Assembly: GCA_017472115.1 (NCBI GenBank) | Contig: JAFUQW010000043.1 | Location: 1-5,530, forward strand | Direction: 5' to 3' | Length of the DNA: 5,530 bases | DNA from: Bacteroidales bacterium | GTDB taxonomy: Bacteria > Bacteroidota > Bacteroidia > Bacteroidales > UBA932 | Shown here: positions 1 to 5,530 of the stretch, in pieces | Layout: each line of letters starts with the position of its first letter | Numbering within the stretch: the first letter of the stretch is position 1 | The notes under the pieces: model-generated | What the model was told of the DNA's origin: nothing | The model's input: the letters and a program-made list of their open reading frames with translations, nothing else | Database searches by the model: none | Made by a program: the position numbers and the translations under genes

Positions 1-1569
1 GAATGCGATCACGAATGAGATGAGACCGGCATTGATTGACTCGGCACCGAGTGAAGGTCCTACGACCTGCTCCTGGATGATTGTTGCAGGTGCAGGGAGC
101 TTACCTGACTTGAGCACGTTTGCAAGGTCCTCAGCCTCTTCGAGAGTGAAGTCACCTGTAATCTGTGAGCTACCTCCTGAAATCTCGTTCTGTACGTTAG
201 GATAAGAGTAAACCATTCCGTCGAGAACGATGGCGATCTGCTTGCCGATGTTGTCTCTTGTCATTCTTGCCCAGATGTTTGCACCTTCGGCATTCATTGA
301 CATTGAAACCTCAGGGTTACCGCCTGTGTTGCCGTACTGGACGCGTGCGTCAGTAACCACGCCACCGTCAAGCGGAGCCTTTCCGTCACGTGAAGAAGCC
401 TTGATTGCAACGAGCTCGAAGATGTTGTCGCCTTCGAAGAACTTTGAAGCCTTTACAGACCACATAGGCTTGAATTCAGGTGGGAACAACTGCTTGATCT
501 GAGGCATTGCGAAATACCTGTTGATCTGCGCTGTATCTGCATAGTGTGCATAACCGATGCATGCGTTTCCTCTTGCACCAGATGGCTGGAGGATAGAGAA
601 GAGAGGATTCTGCTTTCTGTACTCAGCCTCTGCAGCAGCATCGTCAGCGTTCTGCTGGAGTTCCTCTGCAAGAAGGTCATCGCTTTCAGTCTCTGCAGCA
701 GGAGCAGTCTCCACTTCCTCAGCAACAGCCTGCATCTGTGCAAGTGCAGCATTTGCCTCAGCGAGATAAGCCTCGATCTCAGCATTGTCGTAAGTTGTCC
801 AGAACTCGAGTGATGCAGTTCCCTGAAGGAGCTTTCTCACACGCTCAGGCTCCTTTACTCCAGGGAGCTCGACAAGGATACGTCCGCTGTTTCCGAGCTT
901 CTGGATGTTCGGCTGTGTCACTCCGAAGCGGTCGATACGGTTTCTGAGGACGTTGAATGAGTTGGAGATTGCGCTCTCTGACTCACCTCTGATCACCTCG
1001 ATCACCTGCTCGTCAGTTGACTCAGGGCCGATCTTGTCCCTCATTTCGTATGTTCCGAAGATCTGGGCGAGAGGCATTCCGTTAGAAGTCTCCTCCCAAG
1101 CTTCTGCGAAGAGGGTGATGAAGTCCTGGCGTGAGTTTACGCTGCGCTCCTGAGCAAGGTTGAGGGCCTGAACGAACTCTGGGGCATTGCTGTTGCCCGC
1201 AAGAGCCTTCACGAGGTCCTTGAGCTGTACCTGAAGCATCACGTTCATACCTCCCTTAAGGTCAAGACCGAGGTTGATTGACTTAGCCTGTACGTCCTTG
1301 AATGTGTAGCCGAAATAGATCTTCTCGGCTGAAATCGAATCGATGTACCTCCTGTTCTCCACCTTTACGATAGAATCGAGATAGAAGGCCTTGTCTGCCT
1401 CGGCAACCTTGTCGAAGGCAGCTGACTGCATTGCGGCCTCAGCCTTTGCTGCAGCGTATTTCTCAGCCTTGTTCTCCTGAATCTGGTTTACCAGAGTGAA
1501 AGAGAGCTGCCAGAGAGACGCGAGCAGAAGCATGATAGCCACAAATCTGATTGCACCTTTACTTTGCAT
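1..1569 (-). CDS. secDF: Protein translocase subunit SecD, N-terminal part of a probable SecDF fusion (partial)
   Basis: SecD/SecDF is an inner-membrane RND-family protein that uses the proton gradient to pull secreted proteins out of the SecYEG channel on the periplasmic side. The visible 523 codons show a first membrane helix (about residues 8-28), then the large periplasmic region. Family motifs are clear: GLDLKGG (101-107), NVLRNRIDRFGV (206-217), RILVELPGV (230-238) and VVGPSLG (502-508). Membrane helix 2 is just starting (~513) when the gene runs off the left edge. An Ala/Glu/Gln-rich segment (about 263-317) is inserted in the periplasmic head. The start at 1569 is fixed by an in-frame TAA at 1576-1578, two codons upstream, and the N-terminus MQSKGAIRF fits Bacteroidota SecDF. 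Fusion to SecF is inferred from the phylum; SecF itself lies outside the window. The ribosome-binding region is A/T-rich with no Shine-Dalgarno sequence. Confidence 0.95.
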   Translation of the reverse strand, partial: MQSKGAIRFVAIMLLLASLWQLSFTLVNQIQENKAEKYAAAKAEAAMQSAAFDKVAEADKAFYLDSIVKVENRRYIDSISAEKIYFGYTFKDVQAKSINLGLDLKGGMNVMLQVQLKDLVKALAGNSNAPEFVQALNLAQERSVNSRQDFITLFAEAWEETSNGMPLAQIFGTYEMRDKIGPESTDEQVIEVIRGESESAISNSFNVLRNRIDRFGVTQPNIQKLGNSGRILVELPGVKEPERVRKLLQGTASLEFWTTYDNAEIEAYLAEANAALAQMQAVAEEVETAPAAETESDDLLAEELQQNADDAAAEAEYRKQNPLFSILQPSGARGNACIGYAHYADTAQINRYFAMPQIKQLFPPEFKPMWSVKASKFFEGDNIFELVAIKASSRDGKAPLDGGVVTDARVQYGNTGGNPEVSMSMNAEGANIWARMTRDNIGKQIAIVLDGMVYSYPNVQNEISGGSSQITGDFTLEEAEDLANVLKSGKLPAPATIIQEQVVGPSLGAESINAGLISFVIAF

Positions 1570-1595
1570 AATAATTTATTGTTTTAATGATATTT

Positions 1596-1624
1596 GTTTC
1601 AGCTTTCCGGAGCCACATTGAAAC
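1596..1624 (-). promoter_or_regulatory. Hairpin in the secDF 5' leader
   Basis: On the minus strand GTTTCA (1624-1619) pairs perfectly with TGAAAC (1601-1596). The helix continues as GCT/AGC across a five-base bulge (ATGTG), with a CCGGAA loop, giving nine pairs in all. It lies between the predicted secDF promoter and the secDF start, ending 26 bases before the ATG. A tiny ORF (ATG at 1634, stop at 1599, 11 codons) runs through it. A role in control of secDF is possible but not shown; a chance stem of this size is also possible. Confidence 0.35.
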
Positions 1625-1654
1625 TATATGGCATACCGACCGCAAAATAGGGCA

Positions 1655-1684
1655 CAAATTTACGATTTTTTTCTTATAAATAAA
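1655..1684 (-). promoter_or_regulatory. Predicted Bacteroidota-type promoter of secDF
   Basis: Reading the minus strand, TAAATTTG (1662-1655) matches the Bacteroidota -7 consensus TAnnTTTG exactly. A weak -33 candidate, TTTA (1684-1681), lies 18 bases upstream; TTTC at 1688-1685 is the alternative. Transcription would start near 1648, leaving a leader of about 80 bases before the secDF ATG. The -7 box is convincing, the -33 box is not. Confidence 0.55.
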
Positions 1685-1704
1685 GAAAGTGACTTCTTTT
1701 CTCG

Positions 1705-1733
1705 GTTGTTTATGCAATTATTTGCTAAATTTG
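1705..1733 (+). promoter_or_regulatory. Predicted promoter of the PD40/SPOR-nfeD-floA operon
   Basis: TAAATTTG (1726-1733) fits the Bacteroidota -7 consensus TAnnTTTG. GTTG (1705-1708) is a three-of-four match to the -33 box TTTG with a 17-base spacer, slightly shorter than the usual 19-21. Transcription would begin around 1740, giving a very short leader of about 15 bases before the ATG at 1755. No other good promoter-like sequence was seen in front of the next two genes, so this probably drives all three. Confidence 0.55.
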
Positions 1734-1754
1734 TAGGCTGAAAAGTTTAGAAAG

Positions 1755-3572
1755 ATGTTAAAGAAGGGTAAATTATCTATATATTTGATCTTTACGTTCG
1801 CGTGTGTATCCGGAAGCCCTGACGCTTCCGCACAGCAGTCTGAAGGATTCCTCAACAAGGGAGACAACCTGAGGGAGATGTATCGTTTCGAAGAATCTCT
1901 TTCCGTGTATAGGCAGGGGCTGGAAGCCGCTGAGCAGGAAAGCGACTCGACTATGATCCGGACCATCAAAGACCGGATCCTGATGTCTGAGAACGGAAAG
2001 AACATGACTGATTTCGTGTATTCTCCCACTGTCATAGCCAGGCATAAGTTTTCCATAGATGACTTCTTTCTTTATTATCCGTTGTCGGACAGGAGCTGGA
2101 GGGCTTTGCCTAATCAGCTTGATTCTGTCGGCGGTCATAGTTATCTCAAGGCCATGTATGCGCCGGACGGCATAGAGAGGATGTATTGGTCGGCAATCGA
2201 TGAGGATGGAACGCGTAACCTTCATACAAGCGTCCTGGCTGATACTGTATGGACGGTCCCGACGCTTATAAATGAACATATTACATCTGTTTCTGACGAA
2301 ATTTATCCTCTTCTTTCCGCTGACGGCAGGCATTTGTATTTTTCTTCAGCCGGACTGTATGGTATCGGAGGATATGATCTTTTTGTTTCAGACTGGAACG
2401 ACGATTCACAGGAATGGTCCGAACCGGAGAATCTCGGTTTCCCGTATTCCTCACCGGCCGATGATTTCCTTTTTTATAATACTCCGGACGGAAAATATAC
2501 TTTTTTTGCTTCGAACAGGGAATGTTCCAGGGATAGTGTGTGGGTTTATGTTCTTGAGTTTGACAACATGCCGGTCAGGAAAACCGTATCGGATCCTGCT
2601 CAGCTGGCTTCCATAGCTTCGCTTGAACCGGCTTCCATTCCGGAAAGGACAGGAAAGGCAAAGGTCACGACCGACATACCTGAAAATGTGGATACCAGAA
2701 GGTATATGGAAAAGATGTCCGAAGTCAGGCAGCTGAGGGATTCCATCAGTATCTATGCCTCTCTGATGGATTCCGGAGACAGCAACGCCGGAGCAAGGAT
2801 CAATCTTTTACGTGATTCTCTTGACGTGTCTCTGGCAGATCTCCAGAAGATAGAAATGGATTTCCTTTTCAAAGGAGTCGTTATCGATCCGGAAAAGCTG
2901 ATGGCTGAAGCCGACAGGGAAATAGTTAACGAAAAGAGCGGTTATGTCTTTGCCAGAAGGAACATGGGTGCCCCTCTGGTGATCAACATGCAGCAGCCGG
3001 AAGTCAAGTTCGATTATTCATTCAAGATTCTGGAAGAAGGACAGTTTGCCGAAGATCAGACATTGCCTTCAGGAGTAGTTTACCAGATACAGATCTTTGC
3101 GACTAAGAATAAAGCTAAAATAAAGGATCTGAAGGGTTTGAGTCCTGTGTATGAAAGCAAAGGTGCAAACGGACATCTCGTCTATCGTGTAGGTGTGTTC
3201 AGAACATATAATGATGTCCTGGCTAATCTGAATGCTGTCAAGAGGGCCGGTTTCAAGAGTGCATACATAGTTCCGTTCATAGACGGAAAGATAGTCAAGA
3301 TGGCGGCAGCGAAGGCAAAAGAATCTGTTCCTGAGCAGGTTACGGTGTTTTATGAAGTAAGGATAATACCGTCCGGAGGCAGTCTGGATTCGGTCATTTC
3401 AGGTGGAATAAAGCAGCAGGCGGGTGGAAAAGACATTGCGAGAGTGCAGTCGGGAGACGGTACGGTTACGTATGTCGTAGGGCCTTTCGATGACAGGAAG
3501 GTTGCTGATGCTTTAGTTCAGTTCATCAAGACTATGGGATTGAATGATGTATCATTAAATATTGTGAAGTAG
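1755..3572 (+). CDS. Exported PD40 beta-propeller protein with two C-terminal SPOR-like domains
   Basis: A 605-residue protein of unassigned specific function. Residues 1-26 form a signal peptide (basic KKGK, hydrophobic core, likely cleavage ASA|QQ), so the protein should be periplasmic or outer-membrane associated. Cys17 sits in a poor lipobox (TFAC), so a lipoprotein is a less likely alternative. Residues ~29-80 are helical and TPR-like (FEESLSVYRQGLEAAE). Residues ~184-256 show PD40/TolB-type propeller sequence: LLSADGRHLYFSS, GGYDLFVSDW, then W-x-x-P-x-N-L-G and a closing FFASNRE. A charged helical stretch (~313-392) follows. Two SPOR-like repeats end the protein: ~440-508 (VVYQIQIFA ... 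YRVGVFRTYNDVLANL) and ~530-604 (YEVRIIP ... YVVGPFDDRKVADAL). SPOR domains commonly bind denuded peptidoglycan, and PD40 proteins with TPRs occur in Bacteroidota envelope complexes such as PorE. The start is supported by an in-frame TAG at 1734-1736. The gene lies one base before nfeD. Phe and Tyr codons are more mixed than in floA, suggesting lower expression. Confidence 0.85.
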   Translation: MLKKGKLSIYLIFTFACVSGSPDASAQQSEGFLNKGDNLREMYRFEESLSVYRQGLEAAEQESDSTMIRTIKDRILMSENGKNMTDFVYSPTVIARHKFSIDDFFLYYPLSDRSWRALPNQLDSVGGHSYLKAMYAPDGIERMYWSAIDEDGTRNLHTSVLADTVWTVPTLINEHITSVSDEIYPLLSADGRHLYFSSAGLYGIGGYDLFVSDWNDDSQEWSEPENLGFPYSSPADDFLFYNTPDGKYTFFASNRECSRDSVWVYVLEFDNMPVRKTVSDPAQLASIASLEPASIPERTGKAKVTTDIPENVDTRRYMEKMSEVRQLRDSISIYASLMDSGDSNAGARINLLRDSLDVSLADLQKIEMDFLFKGVVIDPEKLMAEADREIVNEKSGYVFARRNMGAPLVINMQQPEVKFDYSFKILEEGQFAEDQTLPSGVVYQIQIFATKNKAKIKDLKGLSPVYESKGANGHLVYRVGVFRTYNDVLANLNAVKRAGFKSAYIVPFIDGKIVKMAAAKAKESVPEQVTVFYEVRIIPSGGSLDSVISGGIKQQAGGKDIARVQSGDGTVTYVVGPFDDRKVADALVQFIKTMGLNDVSLNIVK

Positions 3573-3573
3573 T

Positions 3574-4035
3574 ATGGGACTTGTTATTACTTTGATTCTT
3601 GTCGGCATTGTGCTGATCATTGCGGAAATTCTCCTTATTCCCGGTGTAGGTGTAGCAGGAATACTCGGACTTCTGTCCATGGGAGGATCGTGCTGGTATG
3701 CCTTCTATGAGTTCGGCAATGTCACCGGAGGAATCGTAACCGGTGTGACTGCATTGGTGCTTGTCGCTTTTGCGGTAATCGTCCTGAGGGCTAAGACATG
3801 GAAGAGGATGACGCTTGACACCAGGATCGAGTCCAAGGTCAATCAGGTCAGCGTAGAGCTTCATGTTTCAGACAAGGGCAGGACAGTTACGAGACTTGCT
3901 CCTATGGGTTCGGCAAGATTTGATGACGAAATTGTAGAGGTGAAGGCTCTCGAGGGTATGATAGCCCCGGATGTTGAGGTCGAAATATGTATGATAGAGG
4001 ACGATAAGATATATGTACGTCCTGTTTCCGAATAA
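3574..4035 (+). CDS. nfeD: Short NfeD-like membrane protein
   Basis: A 153-residue short-form NfeD protein. Three hydrophobic helices (about 2-22, 27-46, 50-72) are followed by a soluble C-terminal part (about 100-151) that fits the NfeD OB-fold, with RLAPMGSARFDDEIVEV, then LEGMIAPDVEVEI and a closing KIYVRP strand. There is no N-terminal ClpP-like serine protease domain, so this is the truncated class that typically accompanies flotillin genes. The OB fold is thought to contact the partner flotillin in membrane microdomains; that role is from the family, not shown here. The ATG follows the TAG of the preceding gene by one base, implying translational coupling, and floA begins 18 bases after its stop. 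Confidence 0.9.
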   Translation: MGLVITLILVGIVLIIAEILLIPGVGVAGILGLLSMGGSCWYAFYEFGNVTGGIVTGVTALVLVAFAVIVLRAKTWKRMTLDTRIESKVNQVSVELHVSDKGRTVTRLAPMGSARFDDEIVEVKALEGMIAPDVEVEICMIEDDKIYVRPVSE

Positions 4036-4053
4036 ATCTTAAACTTTAATATT

Positions 4054-5007
4054 ATGGACATTATGATCATTGTTTGGATCGCCGTGGCGATTGTCGGTCT
4101 TGTCATCTTCCTTTGGTTCTTCCCTGTAACCCTCTGGTTCCAGGCGTTGATCTCAGGTGTCAGGATTTCACTTATCCAGCTTGTGCTGATGCGTTGGAGA
4201 GGAGTTTCTCCCAACACAATCGTGATGGCGATGGTGACCGGAACAAAAGCCGGCCTTACCCTCTATGCCAACGAGCTTGAAGCTCACTACCTTGCAAAGG
4301 GAGATGTTCCGAAGGTTGTGAACGCCCTTATTTCAGCTGACAAGGCTAACATTTCTCTTGATTTCAAGATGGCTGCTGCAATCGACCTTGCAGGCCGTGA
4401 CGTATTCGAGGCTGTCCAGATGTCGGTCAACCCTAAGGTCATCAATACTCCGCCGGTTACAGCGGTTGCCAAGGACGGTATCCAGCTGATTGCGAAGGCA
4501 CGTGTGACAGTCCGCGCCAACATCAAGCAGCTTGTCGGAGGAGCCGGTGAGGAGACAGTCCTTGCACGAGTAGGCGAGGGAATCGTTTCATCTATCGGAT
4601 CGGCAGAAAGTCACAAGCTCGTGCTTGAGAATCCGGACAGCATTTCCAAGGTCGTGTTGAACAAGGGACTTGATGCAGGTACCGCATTCGAGATCCTCTC
4701 TATCGACATCGCTGATATCGACATCGGAAAGAATATCGGTGCAGTCCTTCAGATGGACCAGGCGGAGGCTGACAAGAATATCGCCCAGGCCCGTGCCGAA
4801 GAGCGTCGTGCAATGGCAGTCGCCCTTGAGCAGGAAATGAAGGCAAAGGCGCAGGAAGCTCGTGCCCGCGTGATCGAGGCAGAAGCAGAAGTGCCTCTCG
4901 CAATGGCAGAAGCGTTCCGCAACGGAAACCTCGGCATCATGGACTACTACAAGATGAAGAACATCCAGGCCGACACCGAAATGCGTGAGAATATTGCAAA
5001 GCAGTAA
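4054..5007 (+). CDS. floA: Flotillin-like protein FloA
   Basis: FloA (formerly UPF0365/YqfA) is a membrane-anchored SPFH/band-7 protein that scaffolds functional membrane microdomains. This 317-residue copy is close to the usual length (about 330). A single hydrophobic anchor spans about residues 4-24. The SPFH region (~30-230) includes the FloA-typical stretches [10 protein letters not shown] (48-57), [20 protein letters not shown] (64-83) and [20 protein letters not shown] (126-145). An Ala/Glu-rich coiled coil (~235-282) supports oligomerisation, and a conserved tail follows ([20 protein letters not shown], 284-303). MDIM offers a second Met at codon 4 (4063); the first is chosen because it keeps the full anchor. 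The leader has no Shine-Dalgarno sequence. Strong preference for TTC and other C/G-ending codons suggests high expression. It is last in the operon, with a terminator starting 24 bases past the stop. Confidence 0.97.
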   Translation: MDIMIIVWIAVAIVGLVIFLWFFPVTLWFQALISGVRISLIQLVLMRWRGVSPNTIVMAMVTGTKAGLTLYANELEAHYLAKGDVPKVVNALISADKANISLDFKMAAAIDLAGRDVFEAVQMSVNPKVINTPPVTAVAKDGIQLIAKARVTVRANIKQLVGGAGEETVLARVGEGIVSSIGSAESHKLVLENPDSISKVVLNKGLDAGTAFEILSIDIADIDIGKNIGAVLQMDQAEADKNIAQARAEERRAMAVALEQEMKAKAQEARARVIEAEAEVPLAMAEAFRNGNLGIMDYYKMKNIQADTEMRENIAKQ

Positions 5008-5031
5008 TTCGGTCTTATAGGTAACATCGTT

Positions 5032-5081
5032 AGCGTCGGTACAAAATTCTTGATATTTATGTGCCGACGCTTCTTTTTTTT
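5032..5081 (+). terminator. Intrinsic terminator of the floA operon
   Basis: AGCGTCGGTAC (5032-5042) pairs with GTGCCGACGCT (5061-5071) over 11 pairs including one G-T wobble, with an 18-base A/T-rich loop. The descending arm runs straight into TCTTTTTTTT (5072-5081). GC-rich stem, long U-tract and position just after the floA stop make this a confident rho-independent terminator. Confidence 0.9.
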
Positions 5082-5164
5082 CTCATATCGTGCGGTTTTG
5101 CTTAGCGAAGGTACAAGAATAGGCTATTTCGTGTACCCACGCGTAACCTATTTTAAAGTTTTAT
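5082..5164. other. Non-coding spacer with an imperfect inverted repeat
   Basis: Between the floA terminator and the tRNA promoter no gene is supported. The only structure seen is an imperfect palindrome at 5110-5137: GGTACA (5110-5115) pairs with TGTACC (5132-5137), with partial GAA/TTC pairing inside. It could be a protein-binding site or chance; nothing ties it to a regulator. The 64-codon plus-strand ORF crossing this area starts within the terminator and runs through the tRNA promoter into the tRNA gene, so it is not believed. Confidence 0.3.
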
Positions 5165-5195
5165 TTTGCGAATCGTTAAAAACTTTATATATTTG
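5165..5195 (+). promoter_or_regulatory. Promoter of the tRNA-Ser gene
   Basis: TTTG (5165-5168), a 19-base spacer and TATATTTG (5188-5195) match the Bacteroidota housekeeping promoter TTTG-N19-TAnnTTTG exactly. Transcription should start near 5202, about 20 bases before the mature tRNA. A small stem CCCAT/ATGGG (5200-5204 with 5210-5214, loop CAGGA) falls at the start of that leader. Confidence 0.85.
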
Positions 5196-5222
5196 CAGTC
5201 CCATCAGGAATGGGTCAGCTTT

Positions 5223-5309
5223 GGTGAGATGGGTGAGTGGCTGAAACCACCAGTTTGCTAAACTGACGTACGGGTAACCGTACCGCGGGTTCGAATCCCG
5301 CTCTCACCG
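5223..5309 (+). tRNA. tRNA-Ser (anticodon GCT)
   Basis: An 87-base class II tRNA. The acceptor stem GGTGAGA (5223-5229) pairs perfectly with TCTCACC (5302-5308), followed by the discriminator G expected for serine. The anticodon loop TTGCTAA gives anticodon GCT, which reads AGC and AGT serine codons. The long variable arm around CGTACGGGTAACCGTACCG is the serine hallmark. The T arm is GCGGG-TTCGAAT-CCCGC (5285-5301). The CCA end is not encoded (GCAAG follows), so it must be added after transcription. The gene stands alone with its own promoter and terminator. Confidence 0.97.
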
Positions 5310-5321
5310 CAAGAAGGAAGG

Positions 5322-5348
5322 CCGGATGACGAAAGTCATCCGGTTTTT
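5322..5348 (+). terminator. Intrinsic terminator of the tRNA-Ser gene
   Basis: CCGGATGAC (5322-5330) and GTCATCCGG (5335-5343) form a perfect nine-pair stem closed by a GAAA tetraloop, followed by TTTTT (5344-5348). It lies 12 bases after the tRNA and is a textbook rho-independent terminator. Confidence 0.92.
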
Positions 5349-5353
5349 ATGTT

Positions 5354-5394
5354 CAAAAGGACCATTGAGAGCTTGCTCTCATAAGGTCCTTTTG
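5354..5394. terminator. Long A/T-flanked hairpin, probable bidirectional terminator
   Basis: CAAAAGGACC (5354-5363) pairs with GGTCCTTTTG (5385-5394) over ten perfect pairs. After a small internal loop, TGAGAG (5366-5371) pairs with CTCTCA (5376-5381) around a CTTG loop, a known stable tetraloop type. Because the A-run and T-run flank the GC core symmetrically, RNA from either strand would present a stem followed by U residues. It could back up the tRNA terminator and stop a converging transcript from beyond the right edge. The T-run is only four bases long, so efficiency is uncertain. Confidence 0.6.
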
Positions 5395-5438
5395 GGCTCA
5401 ACGTAAAATTCCGGTTGTTTTTTATTTTCTGTATCATC

Positions 5439-5526
5439 GGCACAAAGCATGCGGAGCGAGCCCTTTGGCGTAGCTCGCGCAGCTTGCTTTGAGGAGCTGG
5501 CTGTCGTTTTTGCCAGCTCCGGTGCC
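5439..5526. repeat. Structured non-coding element with a predicted three-way junction, possibly an intergenic repeat
   Basis: Three helices close on each other. P1: GGCAC (5439-5443) with GTGCC (5522-5526). P2: AAAGCA (5444-5449) with TGCTTT (5485-5490), extended after a T/T mismatch by GC/GC, a symmetrical three-by-three internal loop (GGA/GCA) and GCGAGC/GCTCGC (5456-5461 with 5473-5478). P3: GGAGCTGGC (5493-5501) with GCCAGCTCC (5512-5520), ten-base loop. P1 and P2 abut directly; linkers are GA and G. No ORF with coding character covers it. It could be a structured RNA, a dispersed palindromic repeat or a terminator-like region for a gene beyond the edge; the strand is undetermined. No second copy exists in this window, so 'repeat' is inference. 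Confidence 0.4.
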
Positions 5527-5530
5527 CTGC

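Noticed and set aside
453..785. 110-codon minus-strand ORF rich in Leu and Arg
   Set aside because: It is a frame shadow of the Ala/Glu/Gln-rich part of SecD on the same strand; its Leu/Arg/Ser bias comes from frame-shifted GCA/GAG/CAG codons and it has no family features.
1570..1618. Alternative upstream ATG at 1618 for secDF
   Set aside because: It is out of frame with SecD, and the SecD frame itself has a TAA at 1576-1578, so translation cannot begin further upstream.
1773..2333. 186-codon minus-strand ORF opposite the start of the PD40/SPOR gene
   Set aside because: The plus-strand frame has a signal peptide and recognisable domains; the antisense frame shows no domain and no promoter-like sequence.
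3861..4217. Minus-strand ORF spanning the nfeD-floA junction
   Set aside because: It crosses two well-supported genes and its sequence has no recognisable features.
5050..5244. 64-codon plus-strand ORF between floA and the tRNA
   Set aside because: It begins inside the floA terminator loop, covers the tRNA promoter and ends inside the tRNA gene; composition is A/T-driven.
5290..5322. Integration (att) site at the 3' end of tRNA-Ser
   Set aside because: No direct repeat of the tRNA 3' end and no integrase gene were seen in the window.
5439..5530. Reading through the right edge as a minus-strand coding end
   Set aside because: Short open stretches exist on the minus strand, but the sequence is dominated by inverted repeats and no protein family is recognisable; not enough sequence is visible to call a gene.

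Overview
The window looks like a chromosomal segment from a Bacteroidota bacterium, probably of the Bacteroidales type. Three things point there. The protein export gene has the N-terminus and head insert usual for the fused SecDF of that phylum. Upstream regions carry TTTG / TAnnTTTG promoter boxes instead of -35/-10 boxes of the sigma70 kind. Start codons lack a strong Shine-Dalgarno sequence and sit behind A/T-rich leaders. No mobile element, CRISPR array or phage gene was seen.

Layout: bases 1-1569 (minus strand) hold the N-terminal 523 codons of SecDF, which continues off the left edge. A 185-base divergent intergenic region (1570-1754) carries one promoter for each direction, with the same TAAATTTG -7 box on opposite strands, and a hairpin in the secDF leader. 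Bases 1755-5007 (plus strand) form a compact three-gene operon. Its first gene encodes a large exported protein with a TPR-like N-terminus, PD40-type beta-propeller sequence and two C-terminal SPOR-like domains. The second encodes a short NfeD-like membrane protein and starts one base after the first gene's stop. The third encodes the flotillin-like scaffold FloA, 18 bases further on. A strong intrinsic terminator at 5032-5081 closes the operon.

The right end holds a tRNA-Ser(GCT) gene with its own near-consensus promoter (TTTG-N19-TATATTTG) and a perfect-stem terminator. A longer A/T-flanked hairpin follows that could terminate transcription from both sides. The last ~90 bases fold on paper into a closed three-way junction with no coding explanation.

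How the genes fit together (inference): all three systems concern the cell envelope. SecDF drives late steps of Sec export, NfeD and FloA organise inner-membrane microdomains, and the PD40/SPOR protein is a periplasmic, potentially peptidoglycan-binding partner whose tight coupling to nfeD-floA suggests a shared role. The genes themselves are mostly recognisable families. The least explained items are the PD40/double-SPOR protein, the secDF leader and the structured element at the right edge.
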